NCBI GenBank assembly: GCA_003105035.1
Contig: PQAL01000011.1
Coordinates: forward strand, 1 to 64,000
Length of the DNA: 64,000 bases
Direction of reading: 5' to 3'
From: Anaerolineales bacterium
GTDB lineage: Bacteria; Chloroflexota; Anaerolineae; Anaerolineales; UBA4823
The first letter of the stretch is position 1. Each line of letters opens with the position of its first letter. The notes under the pieces were generated by a model, which did no database searches, was not told the origin of the DNA, and saw only the letters and a list, made by a program, of their open reading frames with translations. Shown here one piece after another: positions 1 to 8,117 of this stretch. Made by a program: the position numbers and the translations under genes.

Positions 1-81
1 TACAGAAAGAATGTTACACCAACGGATGGTCCATTCCGTCCATTTACTGAAAAATTACACCGCAAAGATAATTTATTGTCT

Positions 82-1023
82 ATGAGAGACCAAATCCAGT
101 ATAATCAGCTTATGGGAAATGCAACATCGCTCGGGGGGGTTTACGCGGCAGTAGTGACGCCACTCAAGCCTGACCTGACCATAGATATGGATGGAATCAA
201 TCGTATACTCCGATTCCTCGCTGGTCGTGGGTGTCACGGCGCCTTGTTGATGGGGACAACAGGTGAAGGTCCTTCCTTTTCGAGCGGGGAACGCATTTCA
301 TTATTCCAGGCAGCAGCTGAAGTGCGGCAAACATTGCCCGGTTTCAAGCTGCTCGCTGGCACCGGCACTCCAAGCCTCGATGAGACTATTCAGCTCACCA
401 AGAAAGCCTTCGACCTGGGTTGCGATGGTGTGGTAGTCTTGCCTCCTTATTATTACAGAAAAGCTACTGACCAGGGTCTGTATCAATGGTTCGCACAGGT
501 TCTCGATAGAGCAGTGCCTCAGGATGGCAAATTGCTAGGTTACCATATCCCACCTATGACTTCCATGGGATTCTCGCTCGAGCTCCTGGCAAAATTAAAA
601 GAAGTCTACCGCGATCAGTTTGCGGGCATCAAAGACTCATCCGGTGATGTGGCGTGGGCGCGCAAGCTGGGGATCGAATTTGGTAAGGATCTGGTAGTGT
701 TCACCGGCAATGACCGGCTGTTCACCCATGCTTTACGGTCGGGGGCTTCGGGGTGCATCACTGCCATGGCTAACTTGCTCTCTCCCATGTTACGGACAGT
801 GTGGGATAAAGCCCAATCCGGTAACCCGGATGAAGTCATCCAGGATAAACTCAGTGCCGCACGTGAGGTACTGGACCGCTATACCCCGTTCCCTCCCTTG
901 TTAAAAATGATGCTTTCCCGCCTTCACGGATTTGAGTGCTGGAATGTAAAACCGCCTTTATTAGAGTTTGATCCGGCTCGCATAGAAATTGTTATCTCTG
1001 AATTCCTCGCCTCGCTTGAATAG
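82..1023 (+). CDS. Dihydrodipicolinate synthase/N-acetylneuraminate lyase family aldolase
   Basis: Class I aldolase of the DapA/NanA family, 313 aa, close to the usual 290-310. Seen: the TTGE motif (MGTTGEGPSFS, about residue 57), the catalytic Tyr154 in GYHIPPMT and the Schiff-base Lys184 in GIKDSSGD. Members condense or cleave pyruvate with an aldehyde. The substrate here cannot be told, because no lysine-pathway or sialic-acid gene lies nearby, so I do not assign dapA. Start: ATG 82 lies 9 nt after a GATAAT box (67-72) and has no clear ribosome site; TTG 76 or ATG 112 are alternatives. The next gene starts 9 nt after the stop. Confidence 0.85.
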   Translation: MRDQIQYNQLMGNATSLGGVYAAVVTPLKPDLTIDMDGINRILRFLAGRGCHGALLMGTTGEGPSFSSGERISLFQAAAEVRQTLPGFKLLAGTGTPSLDETIQLTKKAFDLGCDGVVVLPPYYYRKATDQGLYQWFAQVLDRAVPQDGKLLGYHIPPMTSMGFSLELLAKLKEVYRDQFAGIKDSSGDVAWARKLGIEFGKDLVVFTGNDRLFTHALRSGASGCITAMANLLSPMLRTVWDKAQSGNPDEVIQDKLSAAREVLDRYTPFPPLLKMMLSRLHGFECWNVKPPLLEFDPARIEIVISEFLASLE

Positions 1024-1032
1024 GCTGCTTCG

Positions 1033-3312
1033 ATGAGTTCAGATCCAACCAAGCCTTCCCCCTACCTGGTTCCCATCCTGCTCATTTTTGCCCTGGCAAT
1101 GTTAGTTTTTTTGGCAGCGTTGATCCTGTATATCACCAACACGCCGACATCAGAGAGCATCACCGAGACGCCTGTATTTGTGACCATCACTTCCGTTCCC
1201 AGCTCAACCCCCTCCAACACGAGCACGATTACCTTCACTCCTCGTCCCACATGGACGTTACGCCCCTCTTCAACAGCCAGCCAAACACCTCTTCCAACCG
1301 ATACAGCTACCCCTACACTGATAAAGACCCTGACCCCTGCCAAAGCCGCCCAATATAACACCTTTTACGAGCTAAAACCCTGGACTCTTGCTGACCAATC
1401 CTACACCATTGAGCTAATGCGAGCTAATGCAACTCTCAAACCCATAGATGCTAATTTCCAGGCACTGGCCTACGCAGAATCGGAGGGGATCTTGCGCTAT
1501 CCAGAAGCACTGGAAGCATCTACCTGGGAGTGGGATCGTGCCTACAATTGGATTCGAATAAATAGCCCGAACGGCATCTCTGCTTACAGCCGGCTGATCG
1601 AATCAGCGATCATATCTGGTCAGGTGCGTACCGGAGATCTGCCTGATTGGTTCGCCAGCCATGAAACTCGCCTTGAGCTTAATGTTACTTCCCAAACCCC
1701 ATTGCCCGGCGAGCTCAGCCGTGCCCTGCTGGAGCTAACTGGTGCAGGTAGTGCTTATCTTTGGCTGGTAGAAACACCCACAGGTACGACCGTTTACTCA
1801 TTAATCAACGACATCGACTACGACCAGCCACATCAAAACAGTTTCCTTTACAGCGACTTGACCGGTGATTCCTCTCCGGAATTGGTGATCTTTCGAGAAC
1901 GAACCCCTGGCGATACATTATTCATTCCCCCTCACATCTTCAGCGTTTCCAATCTGCCTCCCATTGAGCTACCCATCCAGATCCAGCCTCCGATGGACTT
2001 TGGCCTGGAACCAGCCATGCAGGTTGAAACGATTTCCACAACGCTCCAAACCAACGCTTTGCAGGTGACGTCGATGTTGATGCCCTCCTGCCCAGCCTTT
2101 GCCACCCAGCAGTACACCTGGCAGGGCGAAAGCTTTTCTGTCACGCCTTTCGATTACCGGCTTGAGCCAGTCTACGATCTAAGGGCATATTGTGAAGCTG
2201 TCTTGGATGCAGCTTCGGCAGCATGGGGACCGGAGGCAGCCATTATCGTTGCCAATGCGATGCTGGTGATCTGGCCGCCTGACTTGGACACCCAGGGGCA
2301 TCCTTATCCACCAGATGCATATGACCAGCTGCGCTATCGCTTAGGGATCTTATATGCATTGGCAGACCAATCGGATGATGCTGTATCGATGATGTCAGAA
2401 ATAATTGACACGCCCATCGTTGCTGGTTCGAGCTGGGTGACTCCGGCAAATGAATTCCTGCGCATTTACCAGCAACCAGAAGACTTACTGCTCGCTTGTC
2501 AGTCAGCCCAGTATTGCAACCTGCACGATGCACTAACAACTATGACAATATACAGTCAGGCGGAAGACCCAACCAAGGCTTTGCAGTATCTCCAGCAACA
2601 TGGTCTGGTGACTCGCTCCAGCGGCATATTTGACTTTGATGGGGATGGTCAGGATGAACGCTGGATAGTCATCCTGCCAAAAACAGGCGCTAAGCTCGAG
2701 TATTGGATCCTTACCAGCCTGCCAGCTGGTGTGCAGGCAATTTTCGTGAAGGGCATTGAACCGGGTGATGGCCTGCCCTATCCCCATGAACCTGCCGGGA
2801 CAGTTCCGGTGATGCAATTTCAACCTAGAATTGGCTTCATAATGGAGCGCCTGCCTGAGACTGGCGAGGCATATATCGAATGGGTGGATGTGGAGTACGC
2901 TCGTCCGACAGTGATCCTGGATGGATATACTCGTGCTGTCAATGACTTGATGAATGGCGTAAACCCGGAAATCGTGCTTAATTCCTTGACTGAACTTTAC
3001 GATTCTCCACGCTTCAAGGGCGATTGCATCGCCTTCAATATCTGTGATCAATTCCATTACACCATGGCCCTTACGTATGACGTACTCGGTCAACAAGGAA
3101 ATGCCATTGACCAATACTTGTGGGTGTGGCGGAATTATGCACAAAGCCCATACACAACACTGGCGCGCCTGAAATTGGATTACTTCCCTCTCCCGACTTA
3201 TACATTTACTCCGGTACCAACCAGCACCATGGCTCCCACGCGCACCGCGACATCTACCCGGACAATCACACCCACGCCTACCCAAACTGCCACAAAAACA
3301 AGTACTCCTTAA
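1033..3312 (+). CDS. Membrane-anchored surface protein with Thr/Pro-rich linkers at both ends
   Basis: 759 aa, function unknown. One N-terminal membrane segment (about residues 12-34) is followed by a Thr/Ser/Pro-rich linker (about 38-110), a long folded region, and a Thr/Pro-rich tail that runs to the stop. Two short acidic loops, LTGDSSPELVIF and DFDGDGQDERWIV, look like the calcium loops of FG-GAP/VCBS repeats. Helical stretches such as RYRLGILYALADQSDDAVSMM suggest a few TPR-like repeats. It is probably held outside the cell by the N-terminal anchor. No enzyme motif was recognised. The linker composition resembles the sortase-fusion protein at 62210-63796. Confidence 0.75.
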   Translation: MSSDPTKPSPYLVPILLIFALAMLVFLAALILYITNTPTSESITETPVFVTITSVPSSTPSNTSTITFTPRPTWTLRPSSTASQTPLPTDTATPTLIKTLTPAKAAQYNTFYELKPWTLADQSYTIELMRANATLKPIDANFQALAYAESEGILRYPEALEASTWEWDRAYNWIRINSPNGISAYSRLIESAIISGQVRTGDLPDWFASHETRLELNVTSQTPLPGELSRALLELTGAGSAYLWLVETPTGTTVYSLINDIDYDQPHQNSFLYSDLTGDSSPELVIFRERTPGDTLFIPPHIFSVSNLPPIELPIQIQPPMDFGLEPAMQVETISTTLQTNALQVTSMLMPSCPAFATQQYTWQGESFSVTPFDYRLEPVYDLRAYCEAVLDAASAAWGPEAAIIVANAMLVIWPPDLDTQGHPYPPDAYDQLRYRLGILYALADQSDDAVSMMSEIIDTPIVAGSSWVTPANEFLRIYQQPEDLLLACQSAQYCNLHDALTTMTIYSQAEDPTKALQYLQQHGLVTRSSGIFDFDGDGQDERWIVILPKTGAKLEYWILTSLPAGVQAIFVKGIEPGDGLPYPHEPAGTVPVMQFQPRIGFIMERLPETGEAYIEWVDVEYARPTVILDGYTRAVNDLMNGVNPEIVLNSLTELYDSPRFKGDCIAFNICDQFHYTMALTYDVLGQQGNAIDQYLWVWRNYAQSPYTTLARLKLDYFPLPTYTFTPVPTSTMAPTRTATSTRTITPTPTQTATKTSTP

Positions 3313-3342
3313 CCGTTTAAAGTTGACGACAGAATACCAAAC

Positions 3343-4170
3343 ATGCCCTATCCCCATGACCTCTGGCGATTGTTAATTACCCAACCAGCACATGGTGCAT
3401 GGAATATGGCTGTCGATGAAATGCTGTTGGAGTTGATGGAGGACGGACATACTCAGGCATGCCTGAGACTGTACGCCTGGGAGCCCGCCTGCCTATCTAT
3501 TGGCTATGCGCAACCATATTCCGAGATCGACCTTGAGCGCCTCCACCTTCACAACTGGGAATGGGTTCGCCGACCTACCGGCGGGCGTGCCATCTTGCAC
3601 ACCGATGAGCTCACTTATTCCGTGGTAGCACCCAGCTCCGATGCGCGGATGGCTGGAAGTGTGCTCGAGAGTTATCAACGTTTATCCAAGGCACTCCTAT
3701 CGGCCTTGCATTCAATGAATATCCCGGCTCAGGCCCATCCCTTACCCCCATCTATCACCGGGCAGGAAGCTGGGGCTGTGTGTTTTGAAGTCCCGTCTAA
3801 TTATGAAATCATCATCCAGGGGAAAAAGCTGGTTGGCAGTGCCCAGGCACGTCGTAAAATTAGTGTGCTCCAGCATGGCTCTCTACCCCTGGGTGGCGAC
3901 CTCACCCGTATCACACAGGCGCTTCATTATCCTGATGAGATAAATCGGGAGGACGCTGCTGCACGTTTGTTGGCACATGCCACTACTGCAGAAACCGTGC
4001 TTGGGTATCCCCTAAGCTGGGACGCAGTTGCGCAATCCTTTGTGGAGGCTTTCCAGACTGAATTGAACCTTGGATTTGTGGCGAGTGAACTCAGCTGTGC
4101 TGAGCTCCAGAAAGTTGACCAGCTTGTCAGGGAAAAATTTGCTCAACCTGCCTGGCTGGAACGGATCTAG
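3343..4170 (+). CDS. Octanoyltransferase LipM / lipoate-protein ligase A family
   Basis: 275 aa protein of the biotin/lipoate A/B ligase superfamily. Seen: RRPTGGRA at 76-83, the acyl-binding signature, then CFEVPSNYE with Cys147 and GKKLVGSAQARRK at 161-172. A Cys at this place is typical of LipM, which moves octanoyl groups from acyl carrier protein to GcvH through an acyl-Cys intermediate; LplA-type ligases use ATP and lack it. The LplA C-terminal accessory domain is absent. It serves lipoylation of 2-oxoacid dehydrogenases or glycine cleavage, none of which are encoded here. I favour LipM over LplA. Confidence 0.82.
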   Translation: MPYPHDLWRLLITQPAHGAWNMAVDEMLLELMEDGHTQACLRLYAWEPACLSIGYAQPYSEIDLERLHLHNWEWVRRPTGGRAILHTDELTYSVVAPSSDARMAGSVLESYQRLSKALLSALHSMNIPAQAHPLPPSITGQEAGAVCFEVPSNYEIIIQGKKLVGSAQARRKISVLQHGSLPLGGDLTRITQALHYPDEINREDAAARLLAHATTAETVLGYPLSWDAVAQSFVEAFQTELNLGFVASELSCAELQKVDQLVREKFAQPAWLERI

Positions 4171-4187
4171 ATTATACTGGACGACAA

Positions 4188-4475
4188 ATGGCAATTGGAA
4201 TCCTCACCCTTCAATTACAGCTGCCTGGATGCAAGTCTCTCAAGGAAAAGCGGTCGCGATTAAAACCGCTTATTACCCGCTTGCATCGCGAATATAACCT
4301 TTCAGTGGCAGAGATTGATCAGCAAGACCGGTGGGATGAAGCAACCATTGGATGTGCGATGATCAGCAACGAACATAAGTTTCTTGAAAGCTCTTTACAG
4401 ACCGTGATCCACTGGTTAGATAAGAACTGGCCGGATGTGACGCTGGTGGATGATCAAATCGAAATCATTAACTAG
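4188..4475 (+). CDS. DUF503 (YlxP-like) protein
   Basis: 95 aa, full family length. The order L-x-LPGCKSLKEKR, then R-x-KYN-LSVAEID, then W-x-x-A-x-IGCAMIS matches the DUF503 family, typified by Bacillus YlxP, which is often found near translation genes such as rbfA and infB. The biochemical role is unsettled; a ribosome-associated role has been proposed for relatives. It starts 17 nt after the octanoyltransferase stop. A TATACT box (4173-4178) ends 9 nt before the ATG, so it may also be transcribed on its own with a very short leader. Confidence 0.82.
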   Translation: MAIGILTLQLQLPGCKSLKEKRSRLKPLITRLHREYNLSVAEIDQQDRWDEATIGCAMISNEHKFLESSLQTVIHWLDKNWPDVTLVDDQIEIIN

Positions 4476-4484
4476 GATGGGAAT

Positions 4485-5276
4485 ATGGATCTACAGCTGC
4501 GTAATAAACGTGCCTTGGTAACTGGCTCTAGCCGGGGGTTGGGATATGCAATTGCTCATTTACTGGCATCAGAGGGCTGCCGGGTAGCCATCAATAGCCG
4601 CAACGACCAAACCTTGCAGGCTTCTGCCCAGCGCATGGCTGATGAAACGCAGGGCGAAGTTCTCGCCCTGGCGGGTGATATCAGCCAGCTTGAATTTCCT
4701 GATACCCTCATTGCTCAGGTCGTGGAAAAATTTGGCGGATTGGACTTGCTGGTAACCAATGCCGGTGGACCTCCTGCTGGCAAATTTGAAACTTTCGATG
4801 AGCAATCCTGGCAAAAAGCTGTGGATCTCTCGTTTCTCTTGCATGTCCGTCTGATCAGAGCAGCCTTGCCGTACCTGCGCCGGTCAGCTTGCGCCAGCGT
4901 GCTTACGCTCACCTCCTATTCGGTAAAACAGCCAATCCCCAACCTGGTGTTATCTAACAGCGCCAGGGCAGCCACAGTCGGCCTGACTAAAAGCCTGGCA
5001 CTTGAGCTTGGTCCTGAAGGCATCCGTTTTAATTCAATCTTGCCTGGTTGGACTGCCACCGAGCGGGTGATTGAGATCATGTCCTTCCGGGCGCAAGCGA
5101 ATGGAACCACTGTTGATGATGAGATCAACAAACAGGCAAAAGAGGCTGCCTTGGGCCGCATGGCTCGCCCAGAGGAAGTAGCCAATGCAGCTGTATTCCT
5201 GCTATCACCCGCGGCTGCCTATATCACCGGCGTGATGCTCACGGTTGACGGCGGGATATACAAAGGCACACAATAA
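4485..5276 (+). CDS. SDR-family oxidoreductase with non-canonical catalytic site
   Basis: 263 aa Rossmann-fold protein. The cofactor loop TGSSRGLG (13-20) and the NAG motif (92-94) are standard for classical SDRs and 3-oxoacyl-ACP reductases. The usual YxxxK pair is replaced: aligning from the conserved GLTKSLA helix, the stretch reads SNSAR (157-161), so Tyr becomes Ser and Lys becomes Arg. A known subgroup of ketoacyl-reductase-like SDRs has the same imperfect tetrad, so this is probably a functional variant and not decay. Substrate unknown. It follows the DUF503 gene by 9 nt and ends the + strand block. Confidence 0.82.
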   Translation: MDLQLRNKRALVTGSSRGLGYAIAHLLASEGCRVAINSRNDQTLQASAQRMADETQGEVLALAGDISQLEFPDTLIAQVVEKFGGLDLLVTNAGGPPAGKFETFDEQSWQKAVDLSFLLHVRLIRAALPYLRRSACASVLTLTSYSVKQPIPNLVLSNSARAATVGLTKSLALELGPEGIRFNSILPGWTATERVIEIMSFRAQANGTTVDDEINKQAKEAALGRMARPEEVANAAVFLLSPAAAYITGVMLTVDGGIYKGTQ

Positions 5277-5331
5277 TGCGAAATTGCCTAAATAACGGAT
5301 AAATTTAAACCGGAGCTGTATTAAAGCTATC

Positions 5332-5406
5332 GGCAGCTGCCTTATAAACTCATGCAGCTGCCAGTAATCTCCATTGTCATATGCAGCCTGGCCTCCATGG
5401 GCCAGG
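5332..5406. terminator. Two hairpins between convergent genes
   Basis: The gap between the SDR gene (+) and the HTH gene (-) holds two inverted repeats. The first pairs GGCAGCTGC (5332-5340) with GCAGCTGCC (5354-5362). The second pairs CCTGGCC (5387-5393) with GGCCAGG (5400-5406). Neither is followed by a strong T-run, so efficient intrinsic termination is uncertain; the position suggests a two-way transcription boundary. Confidence 0.45.
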
Positions 5407-5432
5407 TGTTGACGATTTATGATTTCCAATAA

Positions 5433-6110
5433 TTAAAGGGTGATTTCCAGCAATCCTTCACCCAGGGCGCGCAGTTTATCAACATTAAGCTCACTAAGCC
5501 TCACTGCCAGCTCGAGATAGGGCTGGTTAATTGGCTTGCTGATGAAGTCTTGAAGCTCAGCAGGTAGACCCAGGAAACCGCTGACGGTTTGTTTTTCAGT
5601 AAACCATTTGCCGACCGGCCCTTGATGATCCTCGAACTCATCGATTGAGCTGTTTAGGACCATGATAAGGGCTTCCAGCTCAGGCAGTGGGATGGATGCT
5701 TCGCCTCGCTCATAAGCTTCCAGGCTGGCAGCAGGGATCCCCGCCTGAGTAGCAAGATCTTCAACCGACTGTGTAGCTGCATTCCGGTTTTGCTGAATAA
5801 GGTAACCAATCGCCTTCTGCCTGATTTGTTTGAGTTGCTCGGGATCATCCACCTTATTACGGTCGACCGACTTTAAAAGCTCATTCTCCCAGAAATGCTC
5901 GAGGGGAATATCCAGGTAAAACGCTAATATCTCCAATTCTGGCAGGGTTGGCGGCCTTTCGCCACTTTCCACTGCAGCCAGCTCATCATTCGAAATGCCC
6001 AAAGCAGCAGCGCATACTTCAACGCTTTTCCCTGATTTTTCCCTGGCATCGCGCATCAAAATACCCAGCTTCTTAGCTCGGATGATCTTTAAAATCGGAT
6101 TTATCGTCAT
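5433..6110 (-). CDS. Double helix-turn-helix (XRE-family) regulator
   Basis: 225 aa with two tandem XRE-type domains, about residues 14-73 (ILMRDAREKSGKSVEVCAAALG ... ESGERPP) and 97-157 (GYLIQQNRNAATQSVEDLA ... ERGEASIP), then a helical tail. Each has the usual order of helices: activation of the domain, recognition helix, and an E-x-G turn. A single chain with two such domains could bind DNA as an intramolecular pseudo-dimer. The start is ATG 6110, 7 nt after AGAGG; a longer frame reaches 6134. It is the last gene of the kinase/regulator operon, 53 nt behind the response regulator, so it may be an output of or partner to that system. Its target is unknown. Confidence 0.82.
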   Translation of the reverse strand: MTINPILKIIRAKKLGILMRDAREKSGKSVEVCAAALGISNDELAAVESGERPPTLPELEILAFYLDIPLEHFWENELLKSVDRNKVDDPEQLKQIRQKAIGYLIQQNRNAATQSVEDLATQAGIPAASLEAYERGEASIPLPELEALIMVLNSSIDEFEDHQGPVGKWFTEKQTVSGFLGLPAELQDFISKPINQPYLELAVRLSELNVDKLRALGEGLLEITL

Positions 6111-6163
6111 CTGATTACCTCTATCAATACACAACCCTGATCTTCTCTGTGAGGGTAAAGGAC

Positions 6164-6862
6164 TTATTTTTCCGGCAATACAGGCATGATATAACCCACA
6201 CCGGAGCGGGTCACAATATGGGTAGGTTCATTCTGATCCCGTTCCAGCTTTTGTCGCAAGCGGGAAATGCTCACCCACAGGATTTCCTTATCTTTTTGAT
6301 ACTCGACGCCCCATACATCCCGCAATAACTGTTCCGAGGGAATTACCGTGCCAATATTTTGGGCAAGCTGGAGCAGGATGCGGTATTCTGTGGCAGATAA
6401 ATAGACCATCTTCCCGTTGAGGAAAACTTCGGCTTTTGCCAGGTCAATATCCATATCGCCATGATGAAAGATCGACGGTGCAGCCATGGGCGCAGGTTTG
6501 GCTGCCCGACGCAGGACAGCCCTCACCCTGGCCAACAATTCCGTCGCTGAAAACGGCTTGACGATATAATCATCGGCTCCCAAATCAAGGCCTCGCACGC
6601 GATCCTTCTCCTCCCCCTTAACGGTGACCATGATGATCGGCACAGTGGAAAACTTTCTGATACGCTCACAGGTTGTAAACCCGTCCAGAACCGGCATCAT
6701 AACGTCCAACAAAACCAGGTCAGGCTTTTCGTTAGCTACTATATCCAGCGCTTGCTGGCCGTTGTATGCCTTGAGCACATCGTAATTGTCCGATATCAGG
6801 TTTGCTTCCATCAGGCGTACATAACGCGGCTCATCGTCGACGATCAAAATCTTCTTAGTCAT
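6164..6862 (-). CDS. OmpR/PhoB-type response regulator
   Basis: 232 aa. The receiver domain (1-120) has the acid pair Asp10/Glu11, the phospho-acceptor Asp53 (LVLLDVMMP), and the conserved Lys in YIVKPF. The C-terminal winged-helix domain (about 135-230) ends in VSISRLRQKLE...TRSGVGYIM, the OmpR DNA-binding signature. All receiver residues are intact, in contrast to the receiver protein at 9387-9800. ATG 6862 is preferred because GGAGG lies just upstream. It overlaps the stop of the GAF kinase by 8 nt, so the two are translationally coupled and probably cognate. Confidence 0.93.
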   Translation of the reverse strand: MTKKILIVDDEPRYVRLMEANLISDNYDVLKAYNGQQALDIVANEKPDLVLLDVMMPVLDGFTTCERIRKFSTVPIIMVTVKGEEKDRVRGLDLGADDYIVKPFSATELLARVRAVLRRAAKPAPMAAPSIFHHGDMDIDLAKAEVFLNGKMVYLSATEYRILLQLAQNIGTVIPSEQLLRDVWGVEYQKDKEILWVSISRLRQKLERDQNEPTHIVTRSGVGYIMPVLPEK

Positions 6863-8117
6863 GGGTTGCCTCCTCTCCCAGTGTAGCAATATCAAGATTA
6901 TCAAACTTGGTCGGTAGGGTTATTGTAAAATTAGTGCCTTGTGATACCACAGAGCTCACGGTTATTTCGCCACCGTGACCATGGATAATTTCCTGAACGA
7001 TATATAGCCCCAATCCGGTACCATGGTTCGCCACGCGAGTCTCAGGCACCCGATAGAATCGTTCAAATAGATGTCCAAGATGTTCTTCAGCGATACCTGG
7101 CCCATGATCTTCCACGGTGATCACACAATTGTCGGTATTATTTTTTAACGTGATCTGTACTTCTGAACCTGGTGCATATTTTACTGCATTGCTCAATAAG
7201 TTATCGAACACCTGTGTAATGCGCGTTGGGTCTGCCATAACGACCACGTCGTGATCGCCCCGCAGTTGGACGGAAAGTGTGGAATAGTGGGTGGTGCTTC
7301 GTACGACGATCTCACGCAGCATCATATCTATGCGTACTGGTTGGAGCTGCATGAACATTGTGCCAGCTTTCAGCCGTGCAGAATCAAGCAAATCTTCAAT
7401 CAGGTTGTGCAAACGGTCTGCTTCTTCATCAATAATAGTCAGAAATTCGCGCCTTGAATTATCATCCCAGGCGGTGTCGTCCCTGAGCAGCGTAGTTGCA
7501 TACCCCTTGATAAATCCAATCGGGGTACGCAGCTCGTGTGAAATCGTGGTGATGAAATCATCCTGCATACGCCTCAGCCAGCGCTCTGCTTCCAGCTTGG
7601 ACACTCGCTCAACCAGATGATGGTTTTCGACAAGCTGAGCAGTCTGGGCAGCGATGAATTCAGCCAGCCGAATTTGATCGGGTGTATAGGGTGGACCACC
7701 GAAGCGGCCAAACACCAAGACCCCCAACACATCTTCGCCAGCCTTTAATGGCAGGCCCAGAAAATCCCGCCAAAACAAGCGGTTATTTTCCCAGCCATCT
7801 AATTTCTCCTGGATGAGGGCTGTCTGCTTGGTCGTATACGCCTGGTTAGCGATTTTTCCTCCCCATTCAATTTCACCTTCGGCATTTTTACCGCGACCTA
7901 CCACCCTGGCGTAGGACGGATCGAGGCCGTTGCCATTTCTTGGGGTGTATAACACCAGGTTATCGAAGATTAATACATGGCGTGTATGCAGCACAATCAG
8001 GTCCATGGCTGAGTCAATGTTTTCAGTCTGGGCAATCGCCAGGCCAATGGCGTATACGGCCTTGATATCCTCAGGCCTCAGGATTACGGCTTCAGTGTTT
8101 TCTAGTGGCAGACTCAT
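6855..8117 (-). CDS. GAF-domain sensor histidine kinase
   Basis: 420 aa soluble kinase, no membrane segment. A GAF-like sensor domain spans about 20-165. The dimerisation domain follows with phospho-acceptor His194 in ISHELRTP. The catalytic domain shows the N box (DNLLSNAVKYAP), G1 (VEDHGPGIA) and G2 (GTGLGLYIV). It should sense a cytoplasmic signal and phosphorylate the adjacent OmpR-type regulator. It overlaps the upstream kinase by 4 nt and the downstream regulator by 8 nt. Confidence 0.92.
   Translation of the reverse strand: MSLPLENTEAVILRPEDIKAVYAIGLAIAQTENIDSAMDLIVLHTRHVLIFDNLVLYTPRNGNGLDPSYARVVGRGKNAEGEIEWGGKIANQAYTTKQTALIQEKLDGWENNRLFWRDFLGLPLKAGEDVLGVLVFGRFGGPPYTPDQIRLAEFIAAQTAQLVENHHLVERVSKLEAERWLRRMQDDFITTISHELRTPIGFIKGYATTLLRDDTAWDDNSRREFLTIIDEEADRLHNLIEDLLDSARLKAGTMFMQLQPVRIDMMLREIVVRSTTHYSTLSVQLRGDHDVVVMADPTRITQVFDNLLSNAVKYAPGSEVQITLKNNTDNCVITVEDHGPGIAEEHLGHLFERFYRVPETRVANHGTGLGLYIVQEIIHGHGGEITVSSVVSQGTNFTITLPTKFDNLDIATLGEEATHD

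Noticed and set aside
2533-3357. 274-aa minus-strand frame opposite the surface protein gene
   Set aside because: Lies wholly within a well-supported + strand gene, has Cys/Arg-rich low-quality sequence with no family pattern, and no ribosome site. A shadow frame.
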